From: Paenibacillus faecalis
Lineage (GTDB): Bacteria > Bacillota > Bacilli > Paenibacillales > Paenibacillaceae
DNA length: 60,539 nucleotides
Assembly (NCBI RefSeq): GCF_900289175.1
Contig: NZ_LT985747.1
Location: 4,515,688 to 4,576,226 of the forward strand
Reading direction: 5' to 3'
The position numbers and the translations under genes were made by a program. The notes beneath the pieces are model-generated. The model worked only from the letters and a program-made list of their open reading frames with translations. It was not told where the DNA came from and did not search any database. Below are positions 48,508 through 56,106 of the stretch, in pieces. Numbering within the stretch: the first letter of the stretch is position 1; the number at the start of each line of letters is the position of its first letter.

Positions 48508-49055
48508 AGATTTGCTTCCCCCTCTTCCAGCTGTGCAAGCGCTGCTGTAAATTCTTCTCGTGATATTTGAAACATAGCTAGACGTTTGTGGAATTGCTTT
48601 CCGTTACAGTATCCAATGCCAAGTAAATTGCCCATCACCATCCGTCTGGCTGCCGCCTGTGGATGCACAAGGAGCCCTGCTTCAATCAGATCATCCAATC
48701 CGATCAAACTTTCAGCCCCTTCAAAAGATGTATGCAACCGCTCCAGTGCATGGCGAATCGCTTCAGGAGAAGCATTCTCCACTCCGATGTCTCCTTTTCG
48801 TGTGGCATCCGCTTCCGGAATGAAGGCATGTTTACACCCAGCCACCTTAGCGTCGATAATCTTGCGAATCCGCTCTCCGGCATGATCCGGATCAGTCAGG
48901 ATAATAACTCCCCGCCGCTCCTGAGCCAGCGCGATCTGCTTCAAAATACGACTGTTTATCGCTGATCCGCCGGTTTCGATCGTATCCGCTTCAACAGCCC
49001 GTTTCACAGCCACCGTATCGTCTCGTCCCTCGACGACAATCACTTCTTTGATCAT
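48504..49055 (-). CDS. rnmV: ribonuclease M5 (5S rRNA maturation)
   Basis: Cuts the 5S rRNA precursor, with ribosomal protein uL18 as cofactor in Bacillus. The protein is 183 residues from ATG 49055 (SD GGAAGGA); earlier in-frame starts overlap the upstream terminator. The N-terminal Toprim domain has EVIVVEGRDDTVAVKRAVEA (about 4-23) with the catalytic Glu and VIILTDPDHAGERIRKII (about 50-67) with the DxD Asp pair. The C-terminal part includes GVENASPEAIRHALERL. It overlaps rsmA. Confidence 0.95.
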   Translation of the reverse strand: MIKEVIVVEGRDDTVAVKRAVEADTIETGGSAINSRILKQIALAQERRGVIILTDPDHAGERIRKIIDAKVAGCKHAFIPEADATRKGDIGVENASPEAIRHALERLHTSFEGAESLIGLDDLIEAGLLVHPQAAARRMVMGNLLGIGYCNGKQFHKRLAMFQISREEFTAALAQLEEGEANL

Positions 49056-49073
49056 TTTTATGTTTCGTCCTTC

Positions 49074-49107
49074 CCAAAACAAAAGAAGAGGATAATTCAT
49101 CCTCTTC
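49074..49107 (-). terminator. rho-independent terminator of yabE
   Basis: On the minus strand GAAGAGGAT / ATCCTCTTC with a 5-nt loop is followed by TTTTGTTTTG, lying between the yabE stop and rnmV. Confidence 0.93.
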
Positions 49108-49175
49108 CAAGCATTACATAGATATTAATTAAATAGTATAGCATTAGCATGGCAATGTAAAACGAAAATCATACG

Positions 49176-50402
49176 TTAGTTGATCTCCGGCTTCACAGGG
49201 CCGATAACGTAAACGGTATGACCGCTCTTACGGCCAAAATTGAGTGCTGATTTTACCGTGTCAAAATAAACATCAATTTTATTGCCTTTAATGGCTCCAC
49301 CTGTGTCTTCAGCACGTCGGAAGCCCACACCTTCGATATATACCCACCAGCCGATTGGAATGACATTCGGATCGACCGCAATCGTACGTCCTTCCGTTAC
49401 ACGCGTACCGGAAGCGGTACGAGTGCCGATGCCTTTCTGTTCGGCGGAATAAGCTGTCATGGAAACATTTTTTAACACTTTTTTATACTGAAAGTCAACT
49501 CCAGCTCTGGAAATAACATTGTTAGCATTCGTTTTTGTAGAAGCTGTCTTGGTAGCTGACTTCTTAGGAGCCGAAGCTTTAGTTGCTGCTCCCTTCGCAT
49601 TCGCATTAGCTGTACTTGCCTTGTTGGCTGACACAAGTTCAATTGCAGGTTTTTCTGGTTCAGGCGCTTTTTTCGTACCTACTGCAATGATCTTATCCTG
49701 TGTCTTCCGCTGTACCTCTTTGCCTACTACTTCCTTAGAAACAAGCTTTCCGTCATTGTAGACTTTTTCGACATGGTTAACAACGACACCCGGCTTACCG
49801 CTTTGAATCACCCGGTTATCCCCCTTCTCCAGAGAAGGATCTGCTGTTTTGATCACACGGAATGGTCGGTTTTCGGTTTGTTTAACCTTTTGTTTCGTGA
49901 CGCGGACGACACGAATGTCGGTATTGTCGGTAATTTCTGTTTCCAAGGAAGGTTTTACTATATCTTCTCCCTTGATTGATATGCCTGATTCCTTGAGCAC
50001 ATCTTCAACCGTATCTTGGGTAGTGAATACCGTGTTTACTTTTCCGTCTGCTGTCACTTTAACGGGTACCGCGCGATTAATAATGATCCGGTCCCCATCC
50101 TCCAGCTCACTGTTTAGTGGCATGGAAACCTTATCCTGTGGCAACAGGGATATGGCCTGCTCATCCAGCACTTCATGCAGCATAGACCTTTTGGTTTCCA
50201 CTGTGGTGACACGCCCGTCAACCACAAGCTGAATCTCTTTGCTTGCCCAATTGTGAGCAAACAGCAGTACAAGTACAGTGATGGTCATGGCGCCAATGGC
50301 GGCCAGCATTAAATGACGCAAATTCTCATGCTTCCATCGCAATGCGTAAGACATGCTGGATGATTGTGATTCATGGGTCTCTTCTTGTTGAATAATGCCC
50401 AC
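49176..50402 (-). CDS. yabE: cell-wall protein with DUF348, G5 and 3D domains (YabE-like)
   Basis: Probably a secreted or anchored lytic enzyme of the Rpf/Sps type. The start is GTG 50402, eight bases after AAGGAGG, giving 408 residues; longer frames to 50480 have poorer SDs. A signal-anchor helix (about 32-50) is followed by two DUF348 repeats (about 55-170), a G5 domain (about 180-250), an Ala/Lys/Thr linker (about 260-310) and a C-terminal 3D domain (about 318-408) with the catalytic-type AVDPNVIPIGWWVYI and AEDTGGAIKGNKIDVY. Expression is under a c-di-AMP riboswitch, linking wall remodelling to this messenger. Confidence 0.92.
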   Translation of the reverse strand: MGIIQQEETHESQSSSMSYALRWKHENLRHLMLAAIGAMTITVLVLLFAHNWASKEIQLVVDGRVTTVETKRSMLHEVLDEQAISLLPQDKVSMPLNSELEDGDRIIINRAVPVKVTADGKVNTVFTTQDTVEDVLKESGISIKGEDIVKPSLETEITDNTDIRVVRVTKQKVKQTENRPFRVIKTADPSLEKGDNRVIQSGKPGVVVNHVEKVYNDGKLVSKEVVGKEVQRKTQDKIIAVGTKKAPEPEKPAIELVSANKASTANANAKGAATKASAPKKSATKTASTKTNANNVISRAGVDFQYKKVLKNVSMTAYSAEQKGIGTRTASGTRVTEGRTIAVDPNVIPIGWWVYIEGVGFRRAEDTGGAIKGNKIDVYFDTVKSALNFGRKSGHTVYVIGPVKPEIN

Positions 50403-50495
50403 TATGTCATCCTCCTTCATAGTCCCGCCGTCTTGGTAACGCATGATTACATTTGACGCGACTATAGCAAATTGTCTCACAGAGTGCCCTGCTAT

Positions 50496-50534
50496 CTATC
50501 TACACCCTGCGTTAATCCCCGTCCTCCCGTTCAT
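50496..50534 (-). CDS. short upstream reading frame in the yabE leader (12 codons)
   Basis: ATG 50534 has a very strong SD (AGGAGGTGA) seven bases upstream and opens a 12-residue frame (MNGRTGINAGCR) ending at 50496. It sits after the riboswitch terminator and about 95 bp before the yabE start. It could be a leader peptide or a spurious start; nothing in its sequence suggests amino-acid sensing. Confidence 0.4.
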   Translation of the reverse strand: MNGRTGINAGCR

Positions 50535-50586
50535 TGGTCGTCACCTCCTGTTTAACCAAAAGTATGACGACGTCATCTCCAATATT

Positions 50587-50637
50587 CTAAAATAAAAGAA
50601 AGCCAAAGAAAGAGTTATAGAGACTCTTTCGTGGCTT
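50587..50637 (-). terminator. intrinsic terminator, expression platform of the yabE riboswitch
   Basis: On the minus strand AAGCC-AC-GAAAGAGT pairs with ACTCTTTC-TTT-GGCTT around a 7-nt loop, followed by TCTTTTATTTT. Placed about 50 nt after the aptamer and upstream of yabE, it is the likely off-switch. Confidence 0.85.
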
Positions 50638-50671
50638 CCTGATGACTGAATATCTGGAAATGACAAGCCCG

Positions 50672-50880
50672 AGTTTGCCTCTCTTACTTACGCTTACGGA
50701 GTTAGCTGTCGGGTTCGGACGTAAGAGAGACGCCCTATCTCAGGTCATCCGCTCATGGCGGACCCCCTCAAATTCACCCCAAAGACTCGAATAGAAATCA
50801 AATACAGTGCCGCTTAATGCATTTTCACTGCGGTAGCTGTACGGTTCCCCCGTTCCCCAAATTTCGGAGATTAAGCGAGA
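50672..50880 (-). promoter_or_regulatory. ydaO-yuaA-type c-di-AMP riboswitch
   Basis: On the minus strand the hallmarks of the ydaO aptamer appear in order: CGCTTAATCTCCGA, then TTGGGGAACGGGGGAACC, then TTTGGGGTGAATTT, AGGGCG, and CCGAACCCGACAGCTAACT followed by CCGTAAGCG. P1 can form from CGCTTA (50872-50877) and TAAGCG (50691-50696). An intrinsic terminator follows. Ligand-bound aptamers of this class lower expression of wall hydrolases and K+ transporters, so high c-di-AMP should reduce yabE. The class assignment rests on recognised motifs; no covariance search was run. Confidence 0.93.
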
Positions 50881-50935
50881 CGGTTCATAAATGTTCAGCT
50901 GTTCAACTTTCGATCAGCTTCTTATCACTGAAAAG

Positions 50936-50965
50936 ATGATATCCTGTTTCCATGCAGGTTGTAAA
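50936..50965 (-). promoter_or_regulatory. candidate promoter of the riboswitch-yabE transcript
   Basis: On the minus strand, -35 TTTACA (50960-50965), 18 bp, -10 TATCAT (50936-50941), about 50 bp before the aptamer. It is a reasonable sigma-A promoter; an ECF-type site is not obvious. Confidence 0.55.
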
Positions 50966-51087
50966 GCAACAATCAACCACATTTTTTCAGATAAAAGGTT
51001 AAAATATTGTAATATTGATACCTTTTTTGATTAAAAATCTTTAATTGTTCGATTTTCCTCTGTTTTTCATCACATTTACTCTCTTTT

Positions 51088-51855
51088 TCACAGAATGGAA
51101 AATCGTTCCAGTGCATTTCGGGTTGTAATTTGACCTAATTCTTCCAAAGACAAGCCTTTAATTTCCGCAGCTGCCTCAGCCACTATTCTCACATAAGCAG
51201 ACTCATTTCGCTTCCCTCGAAATGGGTGAGGTGTCAAATACGGGGAGTCTGTTTCAATGAGCAGCCGATCCATTGGAACCTGTGCCAGTACTTCTTTAGG
51301 CTGCTTGGCATTTTTGAACGTAATCGGTCCGCCAAACGAAAGATGAAAGCCCATGTGAAGGCATTCTTTCGCTGTTTCCCAGCTTCCAGAAAACGAATGC
51401 ATAATTCCCCCGACTTCGGAAGCCTTCTCTTCTTTCAAGATTTTCACAATATCCTGATGTGCATCCCGGTTATGAATGACAATCGGCATATTCAATTCCC
51501 GCGCCAACCCAATCTGCTGTCGCAACACCTTGTGCTGAATTTCCTTCGGTGAGGTATCCCAGTGATAATCCAAACCGATTTCGCCGATAGCTACCACTTT
51601 TTCATGACTGCAAAGAGAAGCGATCCAGTCCAAGTCACCATCTTTCATGGCGATCGCATCAACAGGATGCCAGCCAACAGCGGCGTAAATAAAATCATAA
51701 GTTTCTGCCAGTTTCATCGTCGTTGGAATCGTTTCCCGGTTAAAACCGATATTGACCATTCGGGTAACCCCCGCTTCCAAAGCGCGGTTGATGACCTCTT
51801 CACGATCTTCGTCGAACTGTATAGCATCCAAATGTGTGTGTGTGTCGAATAACAT
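51088..51855 (-). CDS. tatD: TatD-family metal-dependent hydrolase/DNase
   Basis: A 255-residue TIM-barrel hydrolase related to YabD and TatD deoxyribonuclease. Metal ligands are visible in LFDTHTHLDAIQFD (about 2-15; HxH), GEIGLDYHWDTSPKEIQ (about 91-107; Glu), IVIHNRDAH (about 124-132; His), IMHSFSGSW (about 150; His) and LIETDSPYLTPHPFRGKRNE (about 198-217; Asp). SD GGAGA before ATG 51855. In B. subtilis it follows metS; here metS is absent and an HD-domain gene is upstream. Confidence 0.94.
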   Translation of the reverse strand: MLFDTHTHLDAIQFDEDREEVINRALEAGVTRMVNIGFNRETIPTTMKLAETYDFIYAAVGWHPVDAIAMKDGDLDWIASLCSHEKVVAIGEIGLDYHWDTSPKEIQHKVLRQQIGLARELNMPIVIHNRDAHQDIVKILKEEKASEVGGIMHSFSGSWETAKECLHMGFHLSFGGPITFKNAKQPKEVLAQVPMDRLLIETDSPYLTPHPFRGKRNESAYVRIVAEAAAEIKGLSLEELGQITTRNALERFSIL

Positions 51856-51941
51856 GTAAAAACAATCTCCTTTCTTGTCGCAAAAACGGCAAGATACTGC
51901 CGCTAATCTACGCTGTTATAGCCTTCGTTCATCCCTGTTCA

Positions 51942-53228
51942 TCAGCCTTGTCCAAGTATTGCTTTTATATCTTCCGGTAATGTATCAAAAACCTTCCTAA
52001 CCTTTTCTTCAGGAAAATACAGACGGTATCTCCCATGTTGAATTCCGCTTATTGAGCGAACGATATCGGAAACCTCGGATAATTCACGTACATGATCATG
52101 TCGGTCGAGAAGCAGGATCTGCTTATTATTTTGAGACGACCCGGAATGAAATTCATCATACGGAAGATCGGTCGGATTATCAATCTCCAAATCATACGCC
52201 GGATTCAATCCCGAAGCTCGAAACGCTTGACGGATGGCGTCGACGGTCTCCTTGTCGATATTGTCGATTTCTACATATTTATAAAGCCGACGATGTATAA
52301 ATCGTCCGCATAGATCACGCAGCAGTTCATCTTCCTCGCTTGTCCACTGTAAAAAAGCTGTTTGAATCAATGCTTCGTCCAAACGTAAATATTGACCTAC
52401 TGTTAATTTTCCTTCAAATAAAGCCGGGAGCGGCTCCACCATAAAATGAAAAGTATAACCTGCGTGATACAGCTCCTTCGCTCTTCTAAAGATCTGCCTC
52501 AGTATAATTTCTGAACTTCGAGTTACCGGATGAAAGTAAATCTGCCAATACATTTGATACCTGGACATTAAATAATCTTCAACGGCATGCATACCGGACT
52601 CTTTTACAACCACCCGGTCACGAAATGGACGAAGCATCCGCAAAATCCGGTCCATATCTATCTTGCCGTAATTTACGCCTGTGTAGTATGCATCTCGCAG
52701 CAAGTAATCCATCCGGTCAGCATCCAGCGGACTTGTAACCAGATTGATGACGATGGGCTTTTCGTACGTTTTGTCTATAACCGATGCCACCCGCTGTGGA
52801 AAATCGGCTGCGACCTCAAGGAGGACCTTGTTTACAAACGTATCCCCAAGCAAAATTTTACAAGTCCAATCCTCATGATTCATTTGAAAAGCTTCTTCTA
52901 TAGAATGTGAAAATGGTCCGTGCCCAAGATCATGAAGCAGTGCAGCACATAAAGCGAGCAATCGCTCTTCTTTCGGCCAATCCGGATAACCACGTCGCTC
53001 GAATTGAGAAATAATCCTTCTTGTAATTTCATATACGCCGAGTGAGTGAGAAAAGCGACTGTGCTCCGCTCCATGAAAAGTCAGATAGGATGTTCCAAGC
53101 TGCCTTACCCGGCGAAGCCGTTGAAATTCCGGTGTATTAATGAGCCGCCATATGATGTCATCTTGAACATGGATGTAATTATGAACCGGATCTTTAAATA
53201 CTTTTTCCTCCGTAATTGGCAAATGCAT
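51942..53228 (-). CDS. HD-domain phosphohydrolase (YwfO/SAMHD1-like dNTPase family)
   Basis: A 428-residue protein from ATG 53228, nine bases after AAAGGAG. The start KVFKDPVHNYIHVQDDIIWRL (in part) and the HD core, FHGAEHSRFSHSLGVYEITR (about 45-64) with LLHDLGHGPFSHSIEEAFQM (about 98-117) and SPLDADRMDYLLRDA (about 165-179), are the SAMHD1/dGTPase-type HD signature. YwfO of B. subtilis is the closest relative I recall, with triphosphohydrolase activity on dNTPs. It takes the place of metS between tatD and abrB. Spo0A-box-like sites lie in its upstream region. Confidence 0.88.
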   Translation of the reverse strand: MHLPITEEKVFKDPVHNYIHVQDDIIWRLINTPEFQRLRRVRQLGTSYLTFHGAEHSRFSHSLGVYEITRRIISQFERRGYPDWPKEERLLALCAALLHDLGHGPFSHSIEEAFQMNHEDWTCKILLGDTFVNKVLLEVAADFPQRVASVIDKTYEKPIVINLVTSPLDADRMDYLLRDAYYTGVNYGKIDMDRILRMLRPFRDRVVVKESGMHAVEDYLMSRYQMYWQIYFHPVTRSSEIILRQIFRRAKELYHAGYTFHFMVEPLPALFEGKLTVGQYLRLDEALIQTAFLQWTSEEDELLRDLCGRFIHRRLYKYVEIDNIDKETVDAIRQAFRASGLNPAYDLEIDNPTDLPYDEFHSGSSQNNKQILLLDRHDHVRELSEVSDIVRSISGIQHGRYRLYFPEEKVRKVFDTLPEDIKAILGQG

Positions 53229-53291
53229 ATTGTTCATCTCCTTTATGCTGAACTTTTTAAATATCACTCCAACACTACTTTTGACACTTAA

Positions 53292-53338
53292 TGTCGAATC
53301 ATGTCGAATAACGTAAAATCACGCTTACCAAATCGACA
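53292..53338. promoter_or_regulatory. cluster of Spo0A boxes between abrB and the HD-domain gene
   Basis: Two TGTCGAA boxes in tandem (53292-53298 and 53302-53308) and one in reverse orientation (TCGACA, 53333-53338). The 0A-box core is TGNCGAA. They lie 60-110 bp upstream of the HD-domain gene and about 110-150 bp upstream of the abrB promoter. Confidence 0.7.
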
Positions 53339-53447
53339 TGATTAAAAACAAGCATTATTTTCATATAATTATTACACTTTTCTTGTAAAACAAAGGCTTT
53401 GTTCACTATATATTCGTAAATAAGTTTCTTATTTTCAAATTTATAGG

Positions 53448-53506
53448 TTGACTGTTTTGGGAATCGTTGGTACTATAAATAACATAAAAAAGAGAAGAAT
53501 GTCGAA
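53448..53506 (+). promoter_or_regulatory. abrB promoter with downstream Spo0A box
   Basis: -35 TTGACT (53448-53453), 17 bp, -10 TACTAT (53471-53476). A TGTCGAA box (53500-53506) lies about 20 bp downstream of the expected start point. In B. subtilis phosphorylated Spo0A represses abrB from boxes just downstream of its promoter, so the arrangement fits repression. Confidence 0.7.
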
Positions 53507-53549
53507 ATATGACTTATTTAAATTATGGCGAGAGGGGCATCAATCAGTT

Positions 53550-53804
53550 ATGATGAAATCAACAGGTATTGTTAGAAAAGTAGATGAACTAGGACGGGTC
53601 GTTATTCCAATAGAACTCCGCCGCACACTGGGAATCGGTGAAAAAGACGCTCTGGAAATTTACGTTGACGGAGAGCGTATTATGCTTAAGAAATATGAGC
53701 CTGCCTGCATCTTCTGCGGTAACGCTGAGAACGTCACTTACTTCAAAGGTAAAATTGTTTGTAAGGAATGTATCTCGGAAATTCCAACACCTGTGACAAA
53801 TTAA
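53550..53804 (+). CDS. abrB: transition-state regulator AbrB with a Cys-rich C-terminus
   Basis: Represses stationary-phase and sporulation genes during growth. The protein is 84 residues from ATG 53550, with GAGAGGGG about 12 bases upstream; the second ATG (53553) is also possible. The N-terminal swapped-hairpin domain (about 1-52) reads KSTGIVRKVDELGRVVIPIE and is almost identical to B. subtilis AbrB. The C-terminus (about 54-80) differs. Instead of the Bacillus oligomerisation domain it has CIFC and CKEC, two CxxC pairs suited to a zinc ribbon. Own promoter and terminator on the plus strand. Confidence 0.93.
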   Translation: MMKSTGIVRKVDELGRVVIPIELRRTLGIGEKDALEIYVDGERIMLKKYEPACIFCGNAENVTYFKGKIVCKECISEIPTPVTN

Positions 53805-53871
53805 GAAACTTAGTATATAATAGTTTTAAATCGAATTTGTTAATTCTAACCTTTTTCATATCTCCTTGACG

Positions 53872-53913
53872 CCTCCCTCGGCTCTGAACCCAGCCGCAGG
53901 GGGGTATTTTTTT
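53872..53913 (+). terminator. rho-independent terminator of abrB
   Basis: CCTCCC and CGGCT pair with AGCCG and GGGGGG (loop about 8 nt), followed by ATTTTTTTT. It also separates abrB from the converging rsmI transcript. Confidence 0.92.
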
Positions 53914-53974
53914 TACTCCCCCAGTTCCAGGCAACCCTTTAAATAAACATAACCATCAGCATACGCCAAATCTA

Positions 53975-54862
53975 CTATAAAAGAGCATTGTAAATATCAC
54001 GTTTGGATACACCCCGATCAGAGGCCGCTCTCTTCATGGCGTCTTTACGGTTCATTCCTTCTCTTTCATAATGCTCTACATGCGCTTCAATCGTAAGCTC
54101 TTGCCACCAAGCGTCTTTTGCACGCTGCTCTTCCTCTGCACTGGCTCCTTCGACAATGATACAGTACTCCCCAAGCGGGGGATTTTCGGCAAGCCATCCC
54201 AAACAATCGGATATTGGCCCACGTATAAATTGTTCATACTTCTTTGTCAGCTCACGAGCAAGAACTGCATTTCGATCCCCTAATGTCTCCAGCAATATTT
54301 CCAGCGTCTTCTTTACCCGATGCGGCGATTCATAAAATAGTAATGTTCCCTGTGCAGCTTTAAAGGAGGATAACTGAGCGATCATATCTTTTCGTTCACG
54401 TGGCAAAAACCCGATAAAGGTAAAACGTTCGGTCGGCAAGCCCGAAGCAATCAACGCTGAAAGGGCCGCATTTGCTCCTGGGACGGGAATGACCGGAATA
54501 CCTTGGTCAAGCGCTAGTCTGACCAGGTCGGAACCTGGATCAGAAATCGCCGGCAAACCGGCATCGGTGACGATCGCTACATTTTTTCCTTCTATTATAT
54601 AGCGTATGATTTCCGGGCCGCTCGCCCCTTTATTGTGCTCATGATAGCTGAACACCTTCTTGGGCTGAATTTCAAAATGAGTAAGTAATTTGCGAGTTTG
54701 CCGGGTATCTTCCGCGGCAATGATGTCACATTCACGAAGTATGCGTACTGCGCGATAGGTCATATCCTCCAGATTACCAATCGGCGTTGCTACTAAATAC
54801 AATGATCCCGGCGCTCCTTCAGCGCGCGCCTCAAAGCTGTTTTGACAGATCTGTTTCATCAT
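53975..54862 (-). CDS. rsmI: 16S rRNA (cytidine1402-2'-O)-methyltransferase
   Basis: Methylates the ribose of C1402 in the decoding centre. The 295-residue tetrapyrrole-methylase-fold protein has SLYLVATPIGNLEDMTYRAV (about 20-39), AAEDTRQTRKLL (about 49-60), the SAM loop VTDAGLPAISDPGSDLVRLA (about 98-117) and VPGANAALSALIASGL (about 128-143). The C-terminal KDAMKRAASDRGVSKRDIYN helix is also typical. Its ATG overlaps the yabB stop by four bases; in B. subtilis yazA lies between them, absent here. Confidence 0.95.
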   Translation of the reverse strand: MMKQICQNSFEARAEGAPGSLYLVATPIGNLEDMTYRAVRILRECDIIAAEDTRQTRKLLTHFEIQPKKVFSYHEHNKGASGPEIIRYIIEGKNVAIVTDAGLPAISDPGSDLVRLALDQGIPVIPVPGANAALSALIASGLPTERFTFIGFLPRERKDMIAQLSSFKAAQGTLLFYESPHRVKKTLEILLETLGDRNAVLARELTKKYEQFIRGPISDCLGWLAENPPLGEYCIIVEGASAEEEQRAKDAWWQELTIEAHVEHYEREGMNRKDAMKRAASDRGVSKRDIYNALL

Positions 54863-55614
54863 TTTCCCTCATTTGTTCCATAATAGATATCCATCATTTC
54901 CTGACAGTACTGCCCCTGATCATCATAGACAATGATTGGTGGATGCAAACGCACCTCCGGCTTACCGTCTTTCATGCATTCAATCAACACCATATTGGCC
55001 TCCATATGCAGACGAGGATGGACAAAACGGATGATCTTCGGCTCCAGCCGATACTTTTGCATCAAACTGATGATCTCGGCCAAGCGCTGCGGCTTATGGA
55101 CCATAAACAATTTCCCTCCAGGACGAACAAGCCGTGCGCCCGATTGGATAACCTCTTCCAGCGTACAGTGGATTTCATGCCTTGCGATCGCCTGATGACG
55201 ATTCAGCTTAATATCGCTGCCGTTTAGCGGAATGTAAGGAGGATTGACGGTTATGGCATCATATATCCCGTGTCCTGTCTTCAGGTGCAATTCCCTCAGA
55301 TCGCCTTCTTGGATCTGTATCCGCTCCTGCAGATGGTTCAACGCTACACTTCGCCTTGCCATATCAGCCAATCTTGGTTGTATCTCAATGCCCTCAATAA
55401 GTGCATTCGTCCGCGTACTCAGCAACAACGGAATGACACCGTTCCCAGTACACATGTCGAGAATTCGACCTTTGCGCGGAATATTTGCAAACCTGGCAAG
55501 CAGTACGGCATCCATGGAAAAGCTGAATACCTCATCACTCTGAATGATGCCAAGCTCATGTGTCAACAGATCGTCAATCCGCTCGGAGCTGTGCAGAACT
55601 ATATCCTGATTCAT
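54859..55614 (-). CDS. yabB: tRNA1(Val) (adenine37-N6)-methyltransferase-like protein (YabB)
   Basis: A SAM-dependent N6-adenine methyltransferase of 251 residues. ILDMCTGNGVIPLLLSTR (about 48-65) is the SAM motif I, IEIQPRLADMARRSVALN (about 72-89) is motif II, and AITVNPPYIPLNGSD (about 118-132) contains the NPPY catalytic motif. The family includes TrmN6 of E. coli; the exact tRNA site in this organism is inferred. It overlaps rsmI and lies after the yabA terminator, so the pair yabB-rsmI is probably a unit. Confidence 0.9.
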   Translation of the reverse strand: MNQDIVLHSSERIDDLLTHELGIIQSDEVFSFSMDAVLLARFANIPRKGRILDMCTGNGVIPLLLSTRTNALIEGIEIQPRLADMARRSVALNHLQERIQIQEGDLRELHLKTGHGIYDAITVNPPYIPLNGSDIKLNRHQAIARHEIHCTLEEVIQSGARLVRPGGKLFMVHKPQRLAEIISLMQKYRLEPKIIRFVHPRLHMEANMVLIECMKDGKPEVRLHPPIIVYDDQGQYCQEMMDIYYGTNEGK

Positions 55615-55668
55615 AATCCCAATCCTTTATCCGTTAATGTATAAACTGCATAACAATTTATTTCTTCA

Positions 55669-55699
55669 GAAAAAAACCGTAGGCCGGTTTCTCCTACGG
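55669..55699 (-). terminator. rho-independent terminator of yabA
   Basis: On the minus strand CCGTAG / CTACGG flanks an inner GGCC-containing loop and is followed by seven T, starting right after the yabA stop. Confidence 0.9.
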
Positions 55700-55702
55700 T
55701 TC

Positions 55703-56074
55703 TTATTTGTTCAAAAAAGATAGGCAGAAGAGACAATCCCCTTCTGTACGCAAATGCCCGAAATAGACATTGCAAATATGGAAGCCTTCATGATACAGTC
55801 GGGCGAGATTATCATACCCTTCTCCAACGACATCCTCTTCGCTTTCTTTATCCTGAACATGCTGAGACTGTTCGAGCGGAGATGATGCTTCGGATTCGGC
55901 CGACTGAACTTCCCTTTTAAAAACTTTCCGGAGCTGTTCATTTTCAAGGCTAAGACGATGGTTGTCTTCCAGCAACTCCTTGATGACCAGCTTAAGCTCA
56001 CCTAGTTCACTGTGCATTTGTACCATCTGTGTTTCCATCTCTTGAATGCGCACAAAAATGTTTTTCTTATCCAA
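55703..56074 (-). CDS. yabA: replication initiation control protein YabA
   Basis: Limits replication initiation by bridging DnaA and the DnaN sliding clamp. The 123-residue protein has a TTG start (56074). A leucine-zipper-like coiled coil (about 5-50) forms the tetramer stalk. A variable acidic linker (about 52-82) and the conserved C-terminal zinc domain, GEGYDNLARLYHEGFHICNV (about 83-102) and EGDCLFCLSFLNK, follow. The His that follows Cys in B. subtilis (CNVH, as I recall) is Tyr here, with a His three residues later. It lies after ricT, as in B. subtilis. Confidence 0.93.
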   Translation of the reverse strand: MDKKNIFVRIQEMETQMVQMHSELGELKLVIKELLEDNHRLSLENEQLRKVFKREVQSAESEASSPLEQSQHVQDKESEEDVVGEGYDNLARLYHEGFHICNVYFGHLRTEGDCLFCLSFLNK

Positions 56075-56106
56075 GACTACACCCCGAAAGTAACCGTGAT
56101 ATGGGT

